Counted from the stretch's first letter, positions 31,347 to 41,187 are shown. The stretch is DNA of 64,000 nucleotides from Caenispirillum salinarum AK4 (GCF_000315795.1 NZ_ANHY01000004.1:186001-250000); one strand, 5' to 3'. Program-made: numbers and translations. Notes: generated by a model from the sequence alone, not told the origin.

Positions 31347-32903
31347 CTAGCCTCCCCAGGCCGGCGCGTCCACGTCGCAGGTGACGCGCGCCGGGTCGGC
31401 TTCGGGCAGGGTGAACAGGACCGCCGTGCCGCGCGTCGTGTGAGGGTCGATCCAGATGCGGCCGCCGTGGCGCTCCACGATGCGTCGGCACACCGCCAGG
31501 CCGGCGCCGGTGCCGGGATAGGCGTGGTGGCCGTGCAGGCGGCGGAACAGGGCGAAAACCTGCTCGCGCTGGTCGGGCGGGATGCCGATGCCGTTGTCGG
31601 CGAGGCGGAAGCGCCGGTGCCCCGGCGGGTCGTCGGCTCCCGGCGGCACACAGTCGACAGTGATGACCGTGGCACGGTCGCGCGCGGCGAACTTCAGCGC
31701 GTTGTCCAGCAGGTTGCGGAACAGCTCCGCCAGTTGGGCGCGGTCGGCGCAGACGGTCGGCAGGGCGCCCACCTCCACCGATGCGTCCACGGCCTCCGCC
31801 TGGCCGCGCAGCCCCTGGAGCACCGCCCCCACCAGCGGCGCGCAGTCGACCACGGCCGGAGCCGCCGGGCGGACGCCGGCGCGCGCGTAGCTGCCCAGAT
31901 CCTCCACCACCGCCCGCATCCGGTGGGCGCCGTCGACGGCGTGGTCGATGTAGTCCGCCTGCGCGGGCGTCGCAGCCTCGCCCAGCGACCGCGCCAAAAG
32001 CTGGCAGAAGCTGACGACGGTGCGCGTCGGCTCCTGCAGGTCGTGGCTGGCGACGTGCAGGAACTGCTCCATCTCGCGCCCGCTGGCCTCCAGCGCCGCC
32101 ACGGTGCGCTGCAGGTCGGCTTCGACGCTGCGGCGGTCGGTGATGTCGGTGATGACGCCGACCAGCCCCGCTGCGGTGTCGCCGGGCGCGCGGGCCGGGG
32201 CCAGCGTGATGACCACGTCGCGCTCGTCATCCGCGCCGGCATCCCCGGCAGCCACCCACGGCAGACGGTCGACATGCTGGCGCACGCCTTCCCCGGCCGA
32301 GGGCGGAAGGCTGGCGGCCATGAACAGCCGTTGCGCCACGGCCGTGGGGAACAGATCGAACAGGCTCGCCCCCAGGACAGCGCCCACCGGACGTCCCACC
32401 ATGTCGGCGAAGGCCCGGTTGACGAGGCCGTACTTGCCGTTCGCGCCGCGGTAGAAGATGGGCGTCGGGATGGCGTCCAGCAGGCTCTGCTGGAAGGCCA
32501 GCTGGTCCGACAGCGCCTGGTGCGCCAGCACTTCCTCGGTGACGTCGCGGCAGGTGCCGCGCATGCCGCGGTAGGCGCCGGTGGCCGGATCGTACCAGGG
32601 CAGGGCGGACAGCCGCCCGTGGCGCAACCGGCCGCCGCGGCGGCGCAGGATGCAGGGCCGGTCGCGGAACGGCCGCTGCTCGGCCAGCCAGCCCATGACC
32701 GTCTCCGGGTCCTCGGCGAAATCGGCGAAGCTGCGGCCGGCCAGTTCCTCGGGCAGCACGGCCAGGATGTCCAGGCTGCGCTGCGAGACAACGGTGAAGC
32801 GACCGGCGGGATCGGTCTCCCAGATCCAGTCCGACACCAGACGCCCCAGGTCATAGAGGCGCTGGCGCGCTTCCAGGTCTGTCTGGCGTCCCCACATGGT
32901 CAT
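31347..32903 (-). CDS. PAS-domain sensor histidine kinase
   Basis: A 518-residue soluble kinase with two PAS domains. The first (about 15-130) starts LVSDWIWETDPAGRFTVVSQ and ends in YRGMRGTCRDVTEEV; the second (about 145-265) contains IPTPIFYRGANGKYGLVN. The HisKA box is FLHVASHDLQEPTRTVVSF with the phosphoacceptor His, then LFRNLLDNALKFA (N box), FRLADNGIGIP (G1) and GTGAGLAVCRRIVERHGGRIW (G2). This resembles phytochrome-like/DNA-damage kinase architectures. The ATG at 32903 overlaps the upstream DUF2336 stop as ATGA, so the two are coupled. No receiver domain or response regulator is adjacent. Confidence 0.9.
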   Translation of the reverse strand: MTMWGRQTDLEARQRLYDLGRLVSDWIWETDPAGRFTVVSQRSLDILAVLPEELAGRSFADFAEDPETVMGWLAEQRPFRDRPCILRRRGGRLRHGRLSALPWYDPATGAYRGMRGTCRDVTEEVLAHQALSDQLAFQQSLLDAIPTPIFYRGANGKYGLVNRAFADMVGRPVGAVLGASLFDLFPTAVAQRLFMAASLPPSAGEGVRQHVDRLPWVAAGDAGADDERDVVITLAPARAPGDTAAGLVGVITDITDRRSVEADLQRTVAALEASGREMEQFLHVASHDLQEPTRTVVSFCQLLARSLGEAATPAQADYIDHAVDGAHRMRAVVEDLGSYARAGVRPAAPAVVDCAPLVGAVLQGLRGQAEAVDASVEVGALPTVCADRAQLAELFRNLLDNALKFAARDRATVITVDCVPPGADDPPGHRRFRLADNGIGIPPDQREQVFALFRRLHGHHAYPGTGAGLAVCRRIVERHGGRIWIDPHTTRGTAVLFTLPEADPARVTCDVDAPAWGG

Positions 32904-34039
32904 CGTGACACGGCCGCGCCCGTCTCGATGTCGCGCAGGGCGCGCAGGTAGTCCTGATCGCGCTGCCACTGGCGCAGGACCTTCTGCGCGGCGGCCGCCT
33001 GAATGCGGTCGAAGAAGGCCATGGCGGCCTCGTGGTCCTGCTTGAAGGTGCGGGTGTTCTCGGGCCGCGCCTTGCGCGACAGCAGGAAGATGACCGAGAA
33101 ATCCTTGCGCGCGAACCCCAGCGCCCGGCAGGTGATGGCGAGGCCCTCGCCGCCCGGCTCGAACAGCATGCGCTTGACCAGCGGTTCGCGCATTTCCGCA
33201 AGGCGGCTCATCAGGCTGACGAACAGGCTGACCTCGCCGTCATGCAGCGCCGAGACCAGAAGCTCGGGCGTGATGGCGCTGTGGCGCGCCAGGCGCTCCG
33301 CCAGGGCCTCGGCAGGGCGGCGGCTCGCCTCCCGCCGCACCGAATCGTAGCCCTCCCGCGCCGCCGCCTCCAGCAGGTCGTCAACCACGGCGGCATCCAG
33401 GCGGAAGGTGTCGACGATGTAGGTGCGCAGCGCCGCCGACACCCACAGGAACATGCGCTTGGCCAGGTCCTCGGGCAGGTCGGCGCGGCGCAGGATGGGC
33501 TCGTGGAAGCTGTCGACGCGGCGCGACTGGTCCACAAGGTAGTCCATGGTGGCGCCGCTGATGTCGGCGTCGGGGTTCTGCAGAAGCTCGCGGATGACCT
33601 CGTGCTGGCCGGTCTGCACCAGCGCGTCGCACACGGCCTCGCTGACGTGGTAGCGGTTGGCGATGGCGAGCTGATGTTCCTGCGTGCGGTTGCGGATGAC
33701 CTCGATCAGGTCGGCGTCCTGCAGCACGCGGCTCTGGCGCAGGATGGAATAGGCGACGTCGATCTCGTCGTTGGCCAGGAACACCATCAGGTCGTGGGGC
33801 AGGGACTGCTGGCCGGCCAGGGCCGTCGCCACCTGCCGGCGCACGCTGATTTCGATATCGCGCAAAACGCGGCGCAGGATGTCGGCCATGAGCGCCCGCT
33901 CGCGATCGGTCAGGGCATCGGCTTCGTCGCGGAACAGGTCGCTGATGGTGGTCGCCAGGCGCGCCCGCGCCTCGGCCGATTTCTCCCGCGCCAGGCGCAG
34001 AAGAGCCTGCTCGTCGATGACCCCCTCGTGCGTGGTCAC
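32900..34039 (-). CDS. DUF2336 domain protein
   Basis: A 379-residue all-helical protein of the DUF2336 family, which is largely confined to alphaproteobacteria. HEAT-like repeats are recognisable in SVRRQVATALAGQQSLPHDLMVFLAND and in ILRQSRVLQDADLIEVIR, followed by repeated helical pairs. The C-terminal part has FGFARKDFSVIFLLSRK-type residues and a helix ending in VSR. The start is GTG. It is translationally coupled to the PAS kinase. Members of this family are often encoded near signalling genes; a scaffold or response-regulator role has been suggested for some but is not shown here. Confidence 0.85.
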   Translation of the reverse strand: MTTHEGVIDEQALLRLAREKSAEARARLATTISDLFRDEADALTDRERALMADILRRVLRDIEISVRRQVATALAGQQSLPHDLMVFLANDEIDVAYSILRQSRVLQDADLIEVIRNRTQEHQLAIANRYHVSEAVCDALVQTGQHEVIRELLQNPDADISGATMDYLVDQSRRVDSFHEPILRRADLPEDLAKRMFLWVSAALRTYIVDTFRLDAAVVDDLLEAAAREGYDSVRREASRRPAEALAERLARHSAITPELLVSALHDGEVSLFVSLMSRLAEMREPLVKRMLFEPGGEGLAITCRALGFARKDFSVIFLLSRKARPENTRTFKQDHEAAMAFFDRIQAAAAQKVLRQWQRDQDYLRALRDIETGAAVSR

Positions 34040-34040
34040 G

Positions 34041-34202
34041 GTCCCCTCGTCCCTTCCACCTGCGCCGCCGGGGCGATCCGGCCGCCATATCCTCCGAACG
34101 CTACCACATCCGGCCGATCATTCGGTGGACGTGCCGATGCAGCTTACCCGAAAGGGAAGAGGGGCACCAGCACCCAGGTACCAGAAAAGCTAACCCAGAG
34201 GC
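34041..34202. other. Short intergenic region downstream of irr
   Basis: A 160-bp gap between the irr stop and the DUF2336 start on the same strand. It should hold the irr terminator and the DUF2336 promoter. I see no convincing hairpin with a U tract and no small gene. Confidence 0.4.
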
Positions 34203-34616
34203 CTATCCGTCGACCCGCACGACCACGTCCACGCGCTTGATGGCGGTGCCTTCGGGGGCGGCGGGCACGGCCGAGAGCGTCATCTGGTCGGCGGGGATAT
34301 CCTCCAGCCGGCCCGAGGACTCGTAGTAGAAGTGGTGGTGTTCGGTGGTGTTGGTGTCGAAGTACGACCGGCCGCTGTCCACCACGATCTCGCGCAACAG
34401 GCCCGCGTCGGTGAACTGGTGCAGAGCGTTGTAGACGGTCGCCAGCGACACGCGCACGTCGGCGGTCAGCGCCATGGTGTGAAGCTGTTCCGCCGTCAGG
34501 TGGCGGTCGCCGTCGCCGAACAGCAGGCGGGCGAGGGCGACGCGCTGACGGGTGGGACGCAGGCCGGCGGCACGCAGGCGATCCGTCAGGCTCGCGGTGT
34601 CACAGGTCGAGGTCAT
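34203..34616 (-). CDS. irr: Irr-type Fur-family iron response regulator
   Basis: A 137-residue Fur-family repressor. The winged helix shows LRPTRQRVALARLLF, LTAEQLHTMAL and SLATVYNALHQFTDAGLLREIV. The dimerisation half has the three-histidine motif HHH at residues 93-95 (TTEHHHFYYES), which in Irr is linked to heme-dependent control, and lacks the CxxC pairs of true Fur and Zur. Irr accumulates under iron limitation and represses or activates iron-using and uptake genes by ICE motifs. A candidate ICE lies 49 bp upstream of its start. Length is normal for Irr, slightly short of Bradyrhizobium Irr. Confidence 0.85.
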   Translation of the reverse strand: MTSTCDTASLTDRLRAAGLRPTRQRVALARLLFGDGDRHLTAEQLHTMALTADVRVSLATVYNALHQFTDAGLLREIVVDSGRSYFDTNTTEHHHFYYESSGRLEDIPADQMTLSAVPAAPEGTAIKRVDVVVRVDG

Positions 34617-34664
34617 GGCAGCGTATCCAGCTCAATGCAAAGGGCGCAAAAGGTTTCATGGCAA

Positions 34665-34681
34665 TTTAGTGTAATTCTCGT
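34665..34681. promoter_or_regulatory. Candidate iron control element (ICE) upstream of irr
   Basis: TTTAGTGTAATTCTCGT matches the Irr-binding consensus TTTAGAAnnnTTCTAAA at 9 of 14 defined positions with exact spacing (TTTAG, then TTCT at positions 11-14). It lies in an AT-rich patch 49 bp before the irr start, where autoregulation would be expected. Confidence 0.4.
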
Positions 34682-34774
34682 TTGCCTTCCAAGGAAAATG
34701 GGGGCGCTGTCGCCATACGGCAACCATGCGCCCCCATTTCTACCCTTGGTGCAAAATCGATGATCGGCGCGCGG

Positions 34775-36172
34775 TCAGGCGCCGGTCATGATGCGGTCCA
34801 CCAGTTCCTTCACCGTCGGAATGTTGCCGTCGGCGTAGAAGGGGTCCTCGGCGAAGCGATAGGCGTTATGGCCGGCGAACATCAGTTCGTGCTCCACATC
34901 GCCGCCGTGCGCGATGTTCTGCAGGGTCTTCTGGATGCAGAAGCTGCGCGGGTCGGCCGGCTTGCCGGTGGTGAAGTCGCCGTGCTGGGACCAGTTGGAG
35001 AAGTTGCAGGCCGACAGGCAGCCCATGCACTCGATCTGGTCCTTCAGGATATGCTTCTGGCTGTCGGGCGTGACGAAGACCAGTGTGCCGTCGGGCGTGC
35101 GCATGGCCTCGGTATACCCCGCCGCGATCCACTTTTCCGCCTTTTCGCGGTCCTCGGCGGTCACGAAGACCTCGCGGCCGCGCGCGCCGATGGCCAGCGC
35201 CGCCGTCAGGTCGCCGTCGGGCTTGCGCAGGTAGGGGATCTGGCGCTCGGAGCGCCCGATCAGGTCCTCCAGGAACTCGTTCTTCACGGCCGAGGAATAG
35301 AACCCGGTCGGGCTGAACCGGTGCAGGAACACGTCGCCCTTCTTGAGCGTCAGCAGGCGCTGCTTCCACTCGTCGGAGATCGGGCTTTCCTGGGTCAGCA
35401 GCGGGCGCGTGCCGAACTGGAAGGCTATGGGCCCGATTTCCGGGTTGTCCAGCCAGTCCTCGAACTCCGCCAGGGACCACACGCCGCCGGCCATGAATAT
35501 GGGAATTTCCGGCACGTTCATGTCGCGCATGACCTTGCGCAGCTCCGCCACGCGCGGGTAGGGCGCCTGCGGTGCGCGCGGGTCTTCCACGTTGGACAGC
35601 CCGTTGTGACCGCCGGCCAGCCAGGGGTCCTCGTAGACGACACCGCCCAGGAACTCGGGGTTCTTGTGGTAGCTGCGCTTCCACAGCGCGCGGAAGGCGC
35701 GGCCCGAGGACACGATGGGATAGTAGTAGACGCCGTGACGCACCGCGATCTCGGCCACGCGGTAGGGCATGCCCGCACCGCAGGTCACGCCGTGGATCAG
35801 GCCCTTCGCCCCTTCCAGAACGCCCTCCAGGATGGGCTCGGCGCCGCCCATCTCCCACAGGACGTTCATGTGGATGCGGCCTTCGCCGTTGCTGATCTCG
35901 TGCGCCACCCGGGCCTGGTTGATGCCGCCCTGAATGCCGAACTCGATCAGTTCGTCATGCCGTTCGCGGCGGGTCTTCCCCTTGTAGACCATGGGGATCA
36001 CGTTGCCGTTCTCGTCATAGGAGTCGGCGTTGACGCCCGAGAAGGTCCCCACGCCGCCGGCCGCGGCCCAGGCGCCGGAACTGGCCCCGTTGGAAACACC
36101 AATGCCCTTGCCGCCCTCAACCAGCGGCAGAACTTCCTTGCCCGAGATGACAATCGGCTTGATCGCCTTCAC
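34775..36172 (-). CDS. Nitronate monooxygenase-like FMN flavoprotein with a cysteine cluster
   Basis: A 465-residue TIM-barrel flavoprotein of the nitronate monooxygenase/2-nitropropane dioxygenase superfamily. Visible are KGIGVSNGASSGAWAAAGG, HGVTCGAGMPYRVAE, the FMN-phosphate region IPIFMAGGVWSLAEF, and FQFGTRPLLTQESP. The C-terminus carries CMGCLSACNFSNW and FCIQKTLQNI, a Cys-rich segment unlike classical Nmo enzymes; it could bind metal or a cluster. Substrate is unknown and a detoxification role is only a guess. The GTG at 36172 has AGAGGA 8 bp upstream; the frame continues to a TTG at 36196. It is 159 bp upstream of irr on the same strand. Confidence 0.8.
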   Translation of the reverse strand: MKAIKPIVISGKEVLPLVEGGKGIGVSNGASSGAWAAAGGVGTFSGVNADSYDENGNVIPMVYKGKTRRERHDELIEFGIQGGINQARVAHEISNGEGRIHMNVLWEMGGAEPILEGVLEGAKGLIHGVTCGAGMPYRVAEIAVRHGVYYYPIVSSGRAFRALWKRSYHKNPEFLGGVVYEDPWLAGGHNGLSNVEDPRAPQAPYPRVAELRKVMRDMNVPEIPIFMAGGVWSLAEFEDWLDNPEIGPIAFQFGTRPLLTQESPISDEWKQRLLTLKKGDVFLHRFSPTGFYSSAVKNEFLEDLIGRSERQIPYLRKPDGDLTAALAIGARGREVFVTAEDREKAEKWIAAGYTEAMRTPDGTLVFVTPDSQKHILKDQIECMGCLSACNFSNWSQHGDFTTGKPADPRSFCIQKTLQNIAHGGDVEHELMFAGHNAYRFAEDPFYADGNIPTVKELVDRIMTGA

Positions 36173-36326
36173 CCGTCCATCCTCTTGTCTTTTCAAATCG
36201 CGGTCCGGCGGAACTCCACCGCCGGATGCATACCCGATATGGGGCGGAATGTCCGCGCCATAAACCTCCCGTATCCGACCGTGCCGCCGAATCGGCCGAT
36301 CGGACCGCCGCCGCCGCCCGTGGGCG

Positions 36327-37079
36327 TCAGCCGGCCTCGCCGCCCAACGCCGCGCGAATGCGGCCCGGCGCGTCGGTGATGATGGCGTTCACGCCCGTTT
36401 CCACAAGCGCGCGCGCCGTCGCCTCGTCGTTCACCGTATAGGCCAGCACACGATACCCCGCCGCATGCACGGCCGCCACCTGATCAGGCTTCAGCGTCGC
36501 ATGATCGGCGTGGATCGCCACCACGTCCAGGGTTTCCGCCAGCTTTTGCCAGTCGCCGGGCAGCTCCCAGACCAGCAGGCCGCGCGGCACCGCCGGTGCG
36601 GTATCGCGGGCAGCGGCCAGCGACTCGTGGGAAAAGCTGGAGAACAGCACCGGCACGTCGCGCGCCTGGGCGGCCACCAGGGCGGCGACCACCTCGGCGG
36701 TCTCGCGCTCGCGCCCCTTGCAGGGCTTGATCTCGATGTTGGCGCCCAGCCCCAGTTCGGCCAGCAGGTCGAGCGTCTCTTCCAGCGTCGGCACCGGCTC
36801 GCCGCGGAAGGCAGCGTCGAACCAGCCGCCGGCATCCAGCGCGCCGATGGTGTCCAGCGGCGCGCCGGCCACCGGCCCGCCGCCGTCGGTGGTGCGCTCC
36901 AGCGTGTCGTCGTGGATGACGACGGGGCGCCCGTCGGCGGTCAGCTTGACGTCGCATTCGATCCAGGCCGCGCCCTCGTCGGCGGCGCGGCGGAAGGCGG
37001 CCAGGGTGTTTTCCGGCGCAACGGCCGAGGCGCCGCGGTGGGCGATGACCGAAGGCAGCGCAAACGGAAGGCTTCGCAT
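36327..37079 (-). CDS. ugpQ: Glycerophosphodiester phosphodiesterase
   Basis: A 250-residue TIM-barrel phosphodiesterase releasing sn-glycerol 3-phosphate from deacylated phospholipids. The GDPD signature is complete: VIAHRGASAVAPENTLAAF with the HR and ENT motifs, WIECDVKLTADGRPVVIHDDTLERTTDG with the metal-binding Glu/Asp and catalytic His, and LGANIEIKPCKGRE. There is no signal peptide, so it is a cytoplasmic UgpQ-type enzyme. The C-terminal end VNAIITDAPGRIRAAL is typical. Confidence 0.94.
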   Translation of the reverse strand: MRSLPFALPSVIAHRGASAVAPENTLAAFRRAADEGAAWIECDVKLTADGRPVVIHDDTLERTTDGGGPVAGAPLDTIGALDAGGWFDAAFRGEPVPTLEETLDLLAELGLGANIEIKPCKGRERETAEVVAALVAAQARDVPVLFSSFSHESLAAARDTAPAVPRGLLVWELPGDWQKLAETLDVVAIHADHATLKPDQVAAVHAAGYRVLAYTVNDEATARALVETGVNAIITDAPGRIRAALGGEAG

Positions 37080-37118
37080 GGGTCGTTTCCCGAAAAAGAA
37101 GCGGCGGCGCCCCGCCGT

Positions 37119-37150
37119 CCGGCCGGCCCTCGCAACGAGGGGCCGGCCGG
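37119..37150. terminator. Very stable hairpin downstream of pnp
   Basis: CCGGCCGGCCCTCG (37119-37132) pairs with CGAGGGGCCGGCCGG (37136-37150) with one bulge and a CAA loop. It starts 26 nt beyond the pnp stop on the minus strand. No U tract follows, so it could be a processing or protective hairpin at the end of the translation operon. Confidence 0.4.
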
Positions 37151-37175
37151 AGCGGGATGCACCGCCGACGCGGCC

Positions 37176-39302
37176 TTATTCGGCCGTCTGCTTCTCGTCG
37201 GCCGCCAGGTCGCGGCCGGTTTCCTGGTCAACCTGCTTCATGGACAGCTTGACCTTTCCGCGGTCGTCGAAGCCGATGCACTTCACCTTGACCATGTCGC
37301 CGACACTGACCACGTCGCCGACGTTCTTGACGCGGTTCTGCGCCAGCTCGGAGATGTGGACCAGGCCGTCGCGCGAGCCCAGGAAGTTCACGAAGGCGCC
37401 GAAGTCCATGATCTTGACCACCTTGCCGGTGTAGATCACGCCGACCTCGGGCTCGGCCACGATGCCCTTGATCCAGGCAACGGCCTTATCGGTCGCTTCC
37501 GGATCGGCAGAGGCGATCTTGATGGTGCCGTCGTCGTCGATGTCGATCTTGGTACCGGTCTGCTCGGTGATCTCGCGGATCACCTTGCCGCCGGACCCGA
37601 TGACGTCGCGGATCTTGGACGGGTTGATGGTGATGGTGGTGATGCGCGGCGCGTTGGCGGCCACACCCTCGCGGGCGCCGGTCAGCGCGTTGGCCATCTC
37701 GCCCAGGATGTGCAGGCGGCCGTCGCGCGCCTGGCGCAGGGCGACCTCCATGATCTCCTTGGTGATGGACGTGATCTTGATGTCCATCTGCAGCGAGGTG
37801 ACACCCGTTTCCGTGCCGGCCACCTTGAAGTCCATGTCGCCCAGGTGATCCTCGTCACCCAGAATGTCGGACAGCACGGCGAAGCCGTCGTCTTCCTTGA
37901 TCAGGCCCATGGCGATGCCGGCCACCGGGCGCGGCAGCGGCACGCCGCCGTCCATCATGGCGAGCGAGGTGCCGCAGACGGTGGCCATGGAGGACGAGCC
38001 GTTGGACTCTGTGATCTCGGAGACCACGCGCATGGTGTAGGGGAAGTCTTCCTTCTTGGGCAGCAGCGGCTTGATGGCGCGCCAGGCCAGCTTGCCGTGG
38101 CCGATCTCGCGACGGCCGGGGCTGCCCATGCGGCCCGCTTCACCCACCGAGTACGGGGGGAAGTTGTAGTGCAGCAGGAAGTGTTCGCGGTATTCGCCTT
38201 CCAGGGCGTCGATGATCTGCTCGTCCTGGCCGGTGCCCAGCGTGACGGTCACCATGGCCTGGGTCTCGCCGCGCGTGAACAGGGCGGAGCCGTGGGCGCG
38301 GGGCAGGAAGCCGACCTCGCTCTCGATGGCGCGCACCGTCTTGGTGTCGCGGCCGTCGATGCGCTTGCCGGTCTCCAGCACCGAACGGCGCATGACTTCC
38401 GACTCCAGGCCCTTCAGGACCTTGCCGGCGACGGCGATCTCGGCCTCGTTCTCGCCCAGGCTTTCCACGAAGGCCTGGCGGATGGCCGACAGGGCGTCCT
38501 GGCGCTCGGTCTTGTTGACGATCTTGTAGGCCTCGGCGACCTGGCCGCGAATGGCCTCCGCCTTGTCCTTGACGATCGCCACTTCCGGGGCGGCCGGCGC
38601 GATCTCGCGCGGCTCGCGGGCGCAGTTGCGGGCCATCTCGATGATGGCGGCGATCACCGGCTGGAACTGCTCGTGGCCGAAGTTGACGGCGCCCAGCATG
38701 ACGTCTTCCGACAGCTCGTTGGCCTGGCTCTCGACCATCAGCACGCCCTGCGTGGTGCCGGCGACGACCAGGTCCAGGCCGGTCTGCTTCATCTGGTCGG
38801 AGGTCGGGTTCAGCACGTATTCGCCGTCGACGTAGCCGACGCGGGCGGCACCGATCGGACCCAGGAAGGGCAGGCCGGAAATGGTGAGCGCGGCCGAGGC
38901 GCCGATCATGGCGACGATGTCGGGATCGTTCTCCATGTCGTGCGACAGCACGGTGCAGACGACCTGGGTCTCGCTGCGGTAGCCTTCGGCGAACAGCGGA
39001 CGGATGGGACGGTCGATCAGGCGCGAGGTCAGCGTCTCCTTCTCGGAGGGACGGCCTTCACGCTTGAAGAAGCCTCCGGGGATCTTGCCCGCGGCGAAGG
39101 TCTTCTCCTGGTAGTTCACGGTCAGCGGGAAGAAATCGAAGTTGGACTTGGTCTTCGAGCCGACGGCGGTGGCGAGCACGGTGGTGTCGCCGTAGGTGAC
39201 CATCACGGCACCGTCGGCCTGGCGCGCGACCTTGCCGGTCTCCAGCACCAGCTTGCGGCCGCCCCAATCGATTTCCTTGCGGAACACGTTGAACATGGAC
39301 AT
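37176..39302 (-). CDS. pnp: Polyribonucleotide nucleotidyltransferase
   Basis: A 708-residue phosphorolytic 3'-5' exoribonuclease of the RNA degradosome. Two RNase PH-like cores are visible ([27 protein letters not shown] and [40 protein letters not shown]; split here as separate motifs), the phosphate-binding [11 protein letters not shown], the KH motif [17 protein letters not shown] and the S1 domain [31 protein letters not shown]. The ATG at 39302 has AGGAAG 6 bp upstream. It is the last gene of the rimP-to-pnp operon, following rpsO by 190 bp. Confidence 0.97.
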   Translation of the reverse strand: MSMFNVFRKEIDWGGRKLVLETGKVARQADGAVMVTYGDTTVLATAVGSKTKSNFDFFPLTVNYQEKTFAAGKIPGGFFKREGRPSEKETLTSRLIDRPIRPLFAEGYRSETQVVCTVLSHDMENDPDIVAMIGASAALTISGLPFLGPIGAARVGYVDGEYVLNPTSDQMKQTGLDLVVAGTTQGVLMVESQANELSEDVMLGAVNFGHEQFQPVIAAIIEMARNCAREPREIAPAAPEVAIVKDKAEAIRGQVAEAYKIVNKTERQDALSAIRQAFVESLGENEAEIAVAGKVLKGLESEVMRRSVLETGKRIDGRDTKTVRAIESEVGFLPRAHGSALFTRGETQAMVTVTLGTGQDEQIIDALEGEYREHFLLHYNFPPYSVGEAGRMGSPGRREIGHGKLAWRAIKPLLPKKEDFPYTMRVVSEITESNGSSSMATVCGTSLAMMDGGVPLPRPVAGIAMGLIKEDDGFAVLSDILGDEDHLGDMDFKVAGTETGVTSLQMDIKITSITKEIMEVALRQARDGRLHILGEMANALTGAREGVAANAPRITTITINPSKIRDVIGSGGKVIREITEQTGTKIDIDDDGTIKIASADPEATDKAVAWIKGIVAEPEVGVIYTGKVVKIMDFGAFVNFLGSRDGLVHISELAQNRVKNVGDVVSVGDMVKVKCIGFDDRGKVKLSMKQVDQETGRDLAADEKQTAE

Positions 39303-39445
39303 TGAAACTTCCTCATTAACCGGATCGGCGCCGGATTGCGCACCCCGCGAGCCGCTCTTCGGCCGGCCGGGCTGTCGATCCACGGACATGGTGCGGCACG
39401 TCGGGCCCTTGCCCGGTCACCCCCGGCATGTCCGCCGGTAAGGTG

Positions 39446-39476
39446 ACGGCCCGCCCCGGATGCCGGAGCGGGCCGT
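39446..39476. terminator. Hairpin between rpsO and pnp
   Basis: ACGGCCCGC (39446-39454) pairs with GCGGGCCGT (39468-39476), with an inner CCGG-ATG-CCGG stem. It lies 16 nt beyond the rpsO stop. In E. coli the rpsO-pnp gap carries a terminator and an RNase III site that autoregulates pnp; this hairpin is in the equivalent place. Confidence 0.5.
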
Positions 39477-39492
39477 GCCAGTATCAGGACCT

Positions 39493-39762
39493 TTAGCGGC
39501 GGATGCCGAGACGCCCGATCAGGTTCTCGTAGCGCGCCACTTCCTTGCGCTTGACGTAGTCGAGCATGCGGCGGCGCTGGCCCACCAGGATCAGAAGGCC
39601 GCGACGGGAGTGCGTGTCCTTCTTGTGCTCCTTCATGTGCTCGGTCAGGTTCTTGATCCGCTCCGTCAGGATGGCGATCTGAACCTCGGGCGAACCGGTG
39701 TCGCCGGGCTTGGAGCCGAATTCCTGAATGAGTTCCTGCTTACGCTCGGGCGTAATCGACAT
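39493..39762 (-). CDS. rpsO: Small ribosomal subunit protein S15
   Basis: An 89-residue primary 16S rRNA-binding protein with four helices. Segments [33 protein letters not shown] (here read in parts), [19 protein letters not shown] and [24 protein letters not shown] are typical, including the conserved His-Lys-Lys-Asp and Ser-Arg-Arg-Gly motifs. Length is exactly that of the family. It sits between truB and pnp, the standard order. Confidence 0.98.
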   Translation of the reverse strand: MSITPERKQELIQEFGSKPGDTGSPEVQIAILTERIKNLTEHMKEHKKDTHSRRGLLILVGQRRRMLDYVKRKEVARYENLIGRLGIRR

Positions 39763-39773
39763 CGTGATACCTC

Positions 39774-40706
39774 TTATTTCTTCAGGTTGATGACGCGGAC
39801 GGGGCGGACCTCGCCGCCCTCGATCCGGGCCAGAGCCACCAGGCGATCCCCCTCCATGGCGCGCACGGTCGTTCCCGCGATCACGCCCTGAACGGACGAA
39901 CGCCGAACCACGGGCAGCACCGGAATGGGCTGTCCGTGGGACAGGCGGTTGGCCTCCACTTCCGTCAGGGCCAGGGCCGGGATGTCGTCCAGCGCGGTCG
40001 AGACGGGAAGCAAGGTGTCGGATGACGCGGCACTATGCCCGAGGGCCTCCAGTTTATCCAGTGAAATCGCGCCATCTTCATTGAAGGGTCCGCAGGCCGT
40101 GCGGCGCAGTGCCGCGACGTGCCCGACGGTGCCCAGCGCCCGCGCAAGGTCCCGCGCGAGCGACCGCATGTAGGCCCCCTTGCCGCTGACCACGCGGAAC
40201 ACCGCATGGTCGGCATCGGGGCACTCCAGCAGGGTGAATTCCTTGATGAGGATGGGGCGGGGCGACAGTTCCACGTCCTCGTCCTTGCGGGCCATGTCGT
40301 AGGCCCGGCGGCCGGCCACCTTGACGGCCGAGAAGCGCGGCGGCACCTGCTGGATTTCGCCGACGAAGGCGGGCAGGGCGGCCTCGATCTGCTCGGGCGT
40401 CGGGCGCACGTCGGAGGTGTCGGTCACCTCGCCCTCGCGGTCGTCGGTGGAGCGTTCCTCGCCCCAGCGCACCGTCAGGGCATAGGTCTTGCGCCCGTCC
40501 ATGACGTAGGAGACGGTCTTGGTCGCCTCGCCGAAGGCGATGGGCAGGATGCCCGAGGCCAGCGGGTCCAGCGTGCCGCCGTGACCCACCTTCTGGGCGT
40601 CCAGCAGGCGGCGGACCGTGGCGACCACCGCCGTCGAGGTCATGCCGACGGGCTTGTCGACGGCCAGCCAGCCGTCGATGGGCTGCCCCTTCTTCCTACG
40701 CCCCAT
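39774..40706 (-). CDS. truB: tRNA pseudouridine-55 synthase
   Basis: A 310-residue enzyme making the universal pseudouridine at position 55 of tRNA. The N-terminal [17 protein letters not shown], the catalytic motif [16 protein letters not shown] with the nucleophilic Asp, [23 protein letters not shown] and [18 protein letters not shown] are clear. The start at 40706 gives [12 protein letters not shown] and overlaps the rbfA stop by 11 bp; the longer frame adds a Thr-rich segment without conservation. Confidence 0.97.
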   Translation of the reverse strand: MGRRKKGQPIDGWLAVDKPVGMTSTAVVATVRRLLDAQKVGHGGTLDPLASGILPIAFGEATKTVSYVMDGRKTYALTVRWGEERSTDDREGEVTDTSDVRPTPEQIEAALPAFVGEIQQVPPRFSAVKVAGRRAYDMARKDEDVELSPRPILIKEFTLLECPDADHAVFRVVSGKGAYMRSLARDLARALGTVGHVAALRRTACGPFNEDGAISLDKLEALGHSAASSDTLLPVSTALDDIPALALTEVEANRLSHGQPIPVLPVVRRSSVQGVIAGTTVRAMEGDRLVALARIEGGEVRPVRVINLKK

Positions 40707-41187
40707 CACGCCCCTCGGCGTCGTCGGCGTCCGTAGCCGTGTCGGCGTCGGCATCGGCGTCGGCGGAGGGCTCGGTCTCGTCCCATTCCGCCGCGTCGTC
40801 GTGACCGTGGGCCAGGTCGCGCTCCACCTCCGGGCTGTGGAGGAGGGCGTTGATGTGGGCCGCCTCGTCGAAGCTTTCGTCAGGCTGGAACGACAGGCGC
40901 GGCACGTACTTCATGCGGATCTTCTGCGCCAGTTCATGGCGCAGGAAGGGTGCGGCCCGCTTCAGACCTTTCAGGATGTCCGTCGGGTCGCCGCCGCCCA
41001 GCGGCGTGACGAAGGCCGTGCAGTTGCGCAGGTCGGGACTGCAGCGCACTTCGGTGACCGTGATGGGCTGGTTGAGCGCCGGATCGTCGAAGTCGCCGCG
41101 CTCCAGCGTCCAGGCCAGCGCGTGGCGGATTTCCTCGCCGACGCGCAGCTGGCGCTGGCTGGGGGCCTTGCCGCGGGTACGGGTCAT
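40696..41187 (-). CDS. rbfA: 30S ribosome-binding factor A
   Basis: A 163-residue KH-fold protein that assists maturation of the 16S 5' end. It begins MTRTRGKAPSQRQLRVGEEIRHAL and shows the family residues DPALNQPITVTEVRCSPDLRNCTAFV and LAQKIRMKYVPRLSFQPDESFDEAAHINALL. The C-terminus is an acidic low-complexity tail (repeated D and A), which is common in alphaproteobacterial RbfA. It overlaps truB and is preceded by a strong hairpin. Confidence 0.96.
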   Translation of the reverse strand: MTRTRGKAPSQRQLRVGEEIRHALAWTLERGDFDDPALNQPITVTEVRCSPDLRNCTAFVTPLGGGDPTDILKGLKRAAPFLRHELAQKIRMKYVPRLSFQPDESFDEAAHINALLHSPEVERDLAHGHDDAAEWDETEPSADADADADTATDADDAEGRDGA

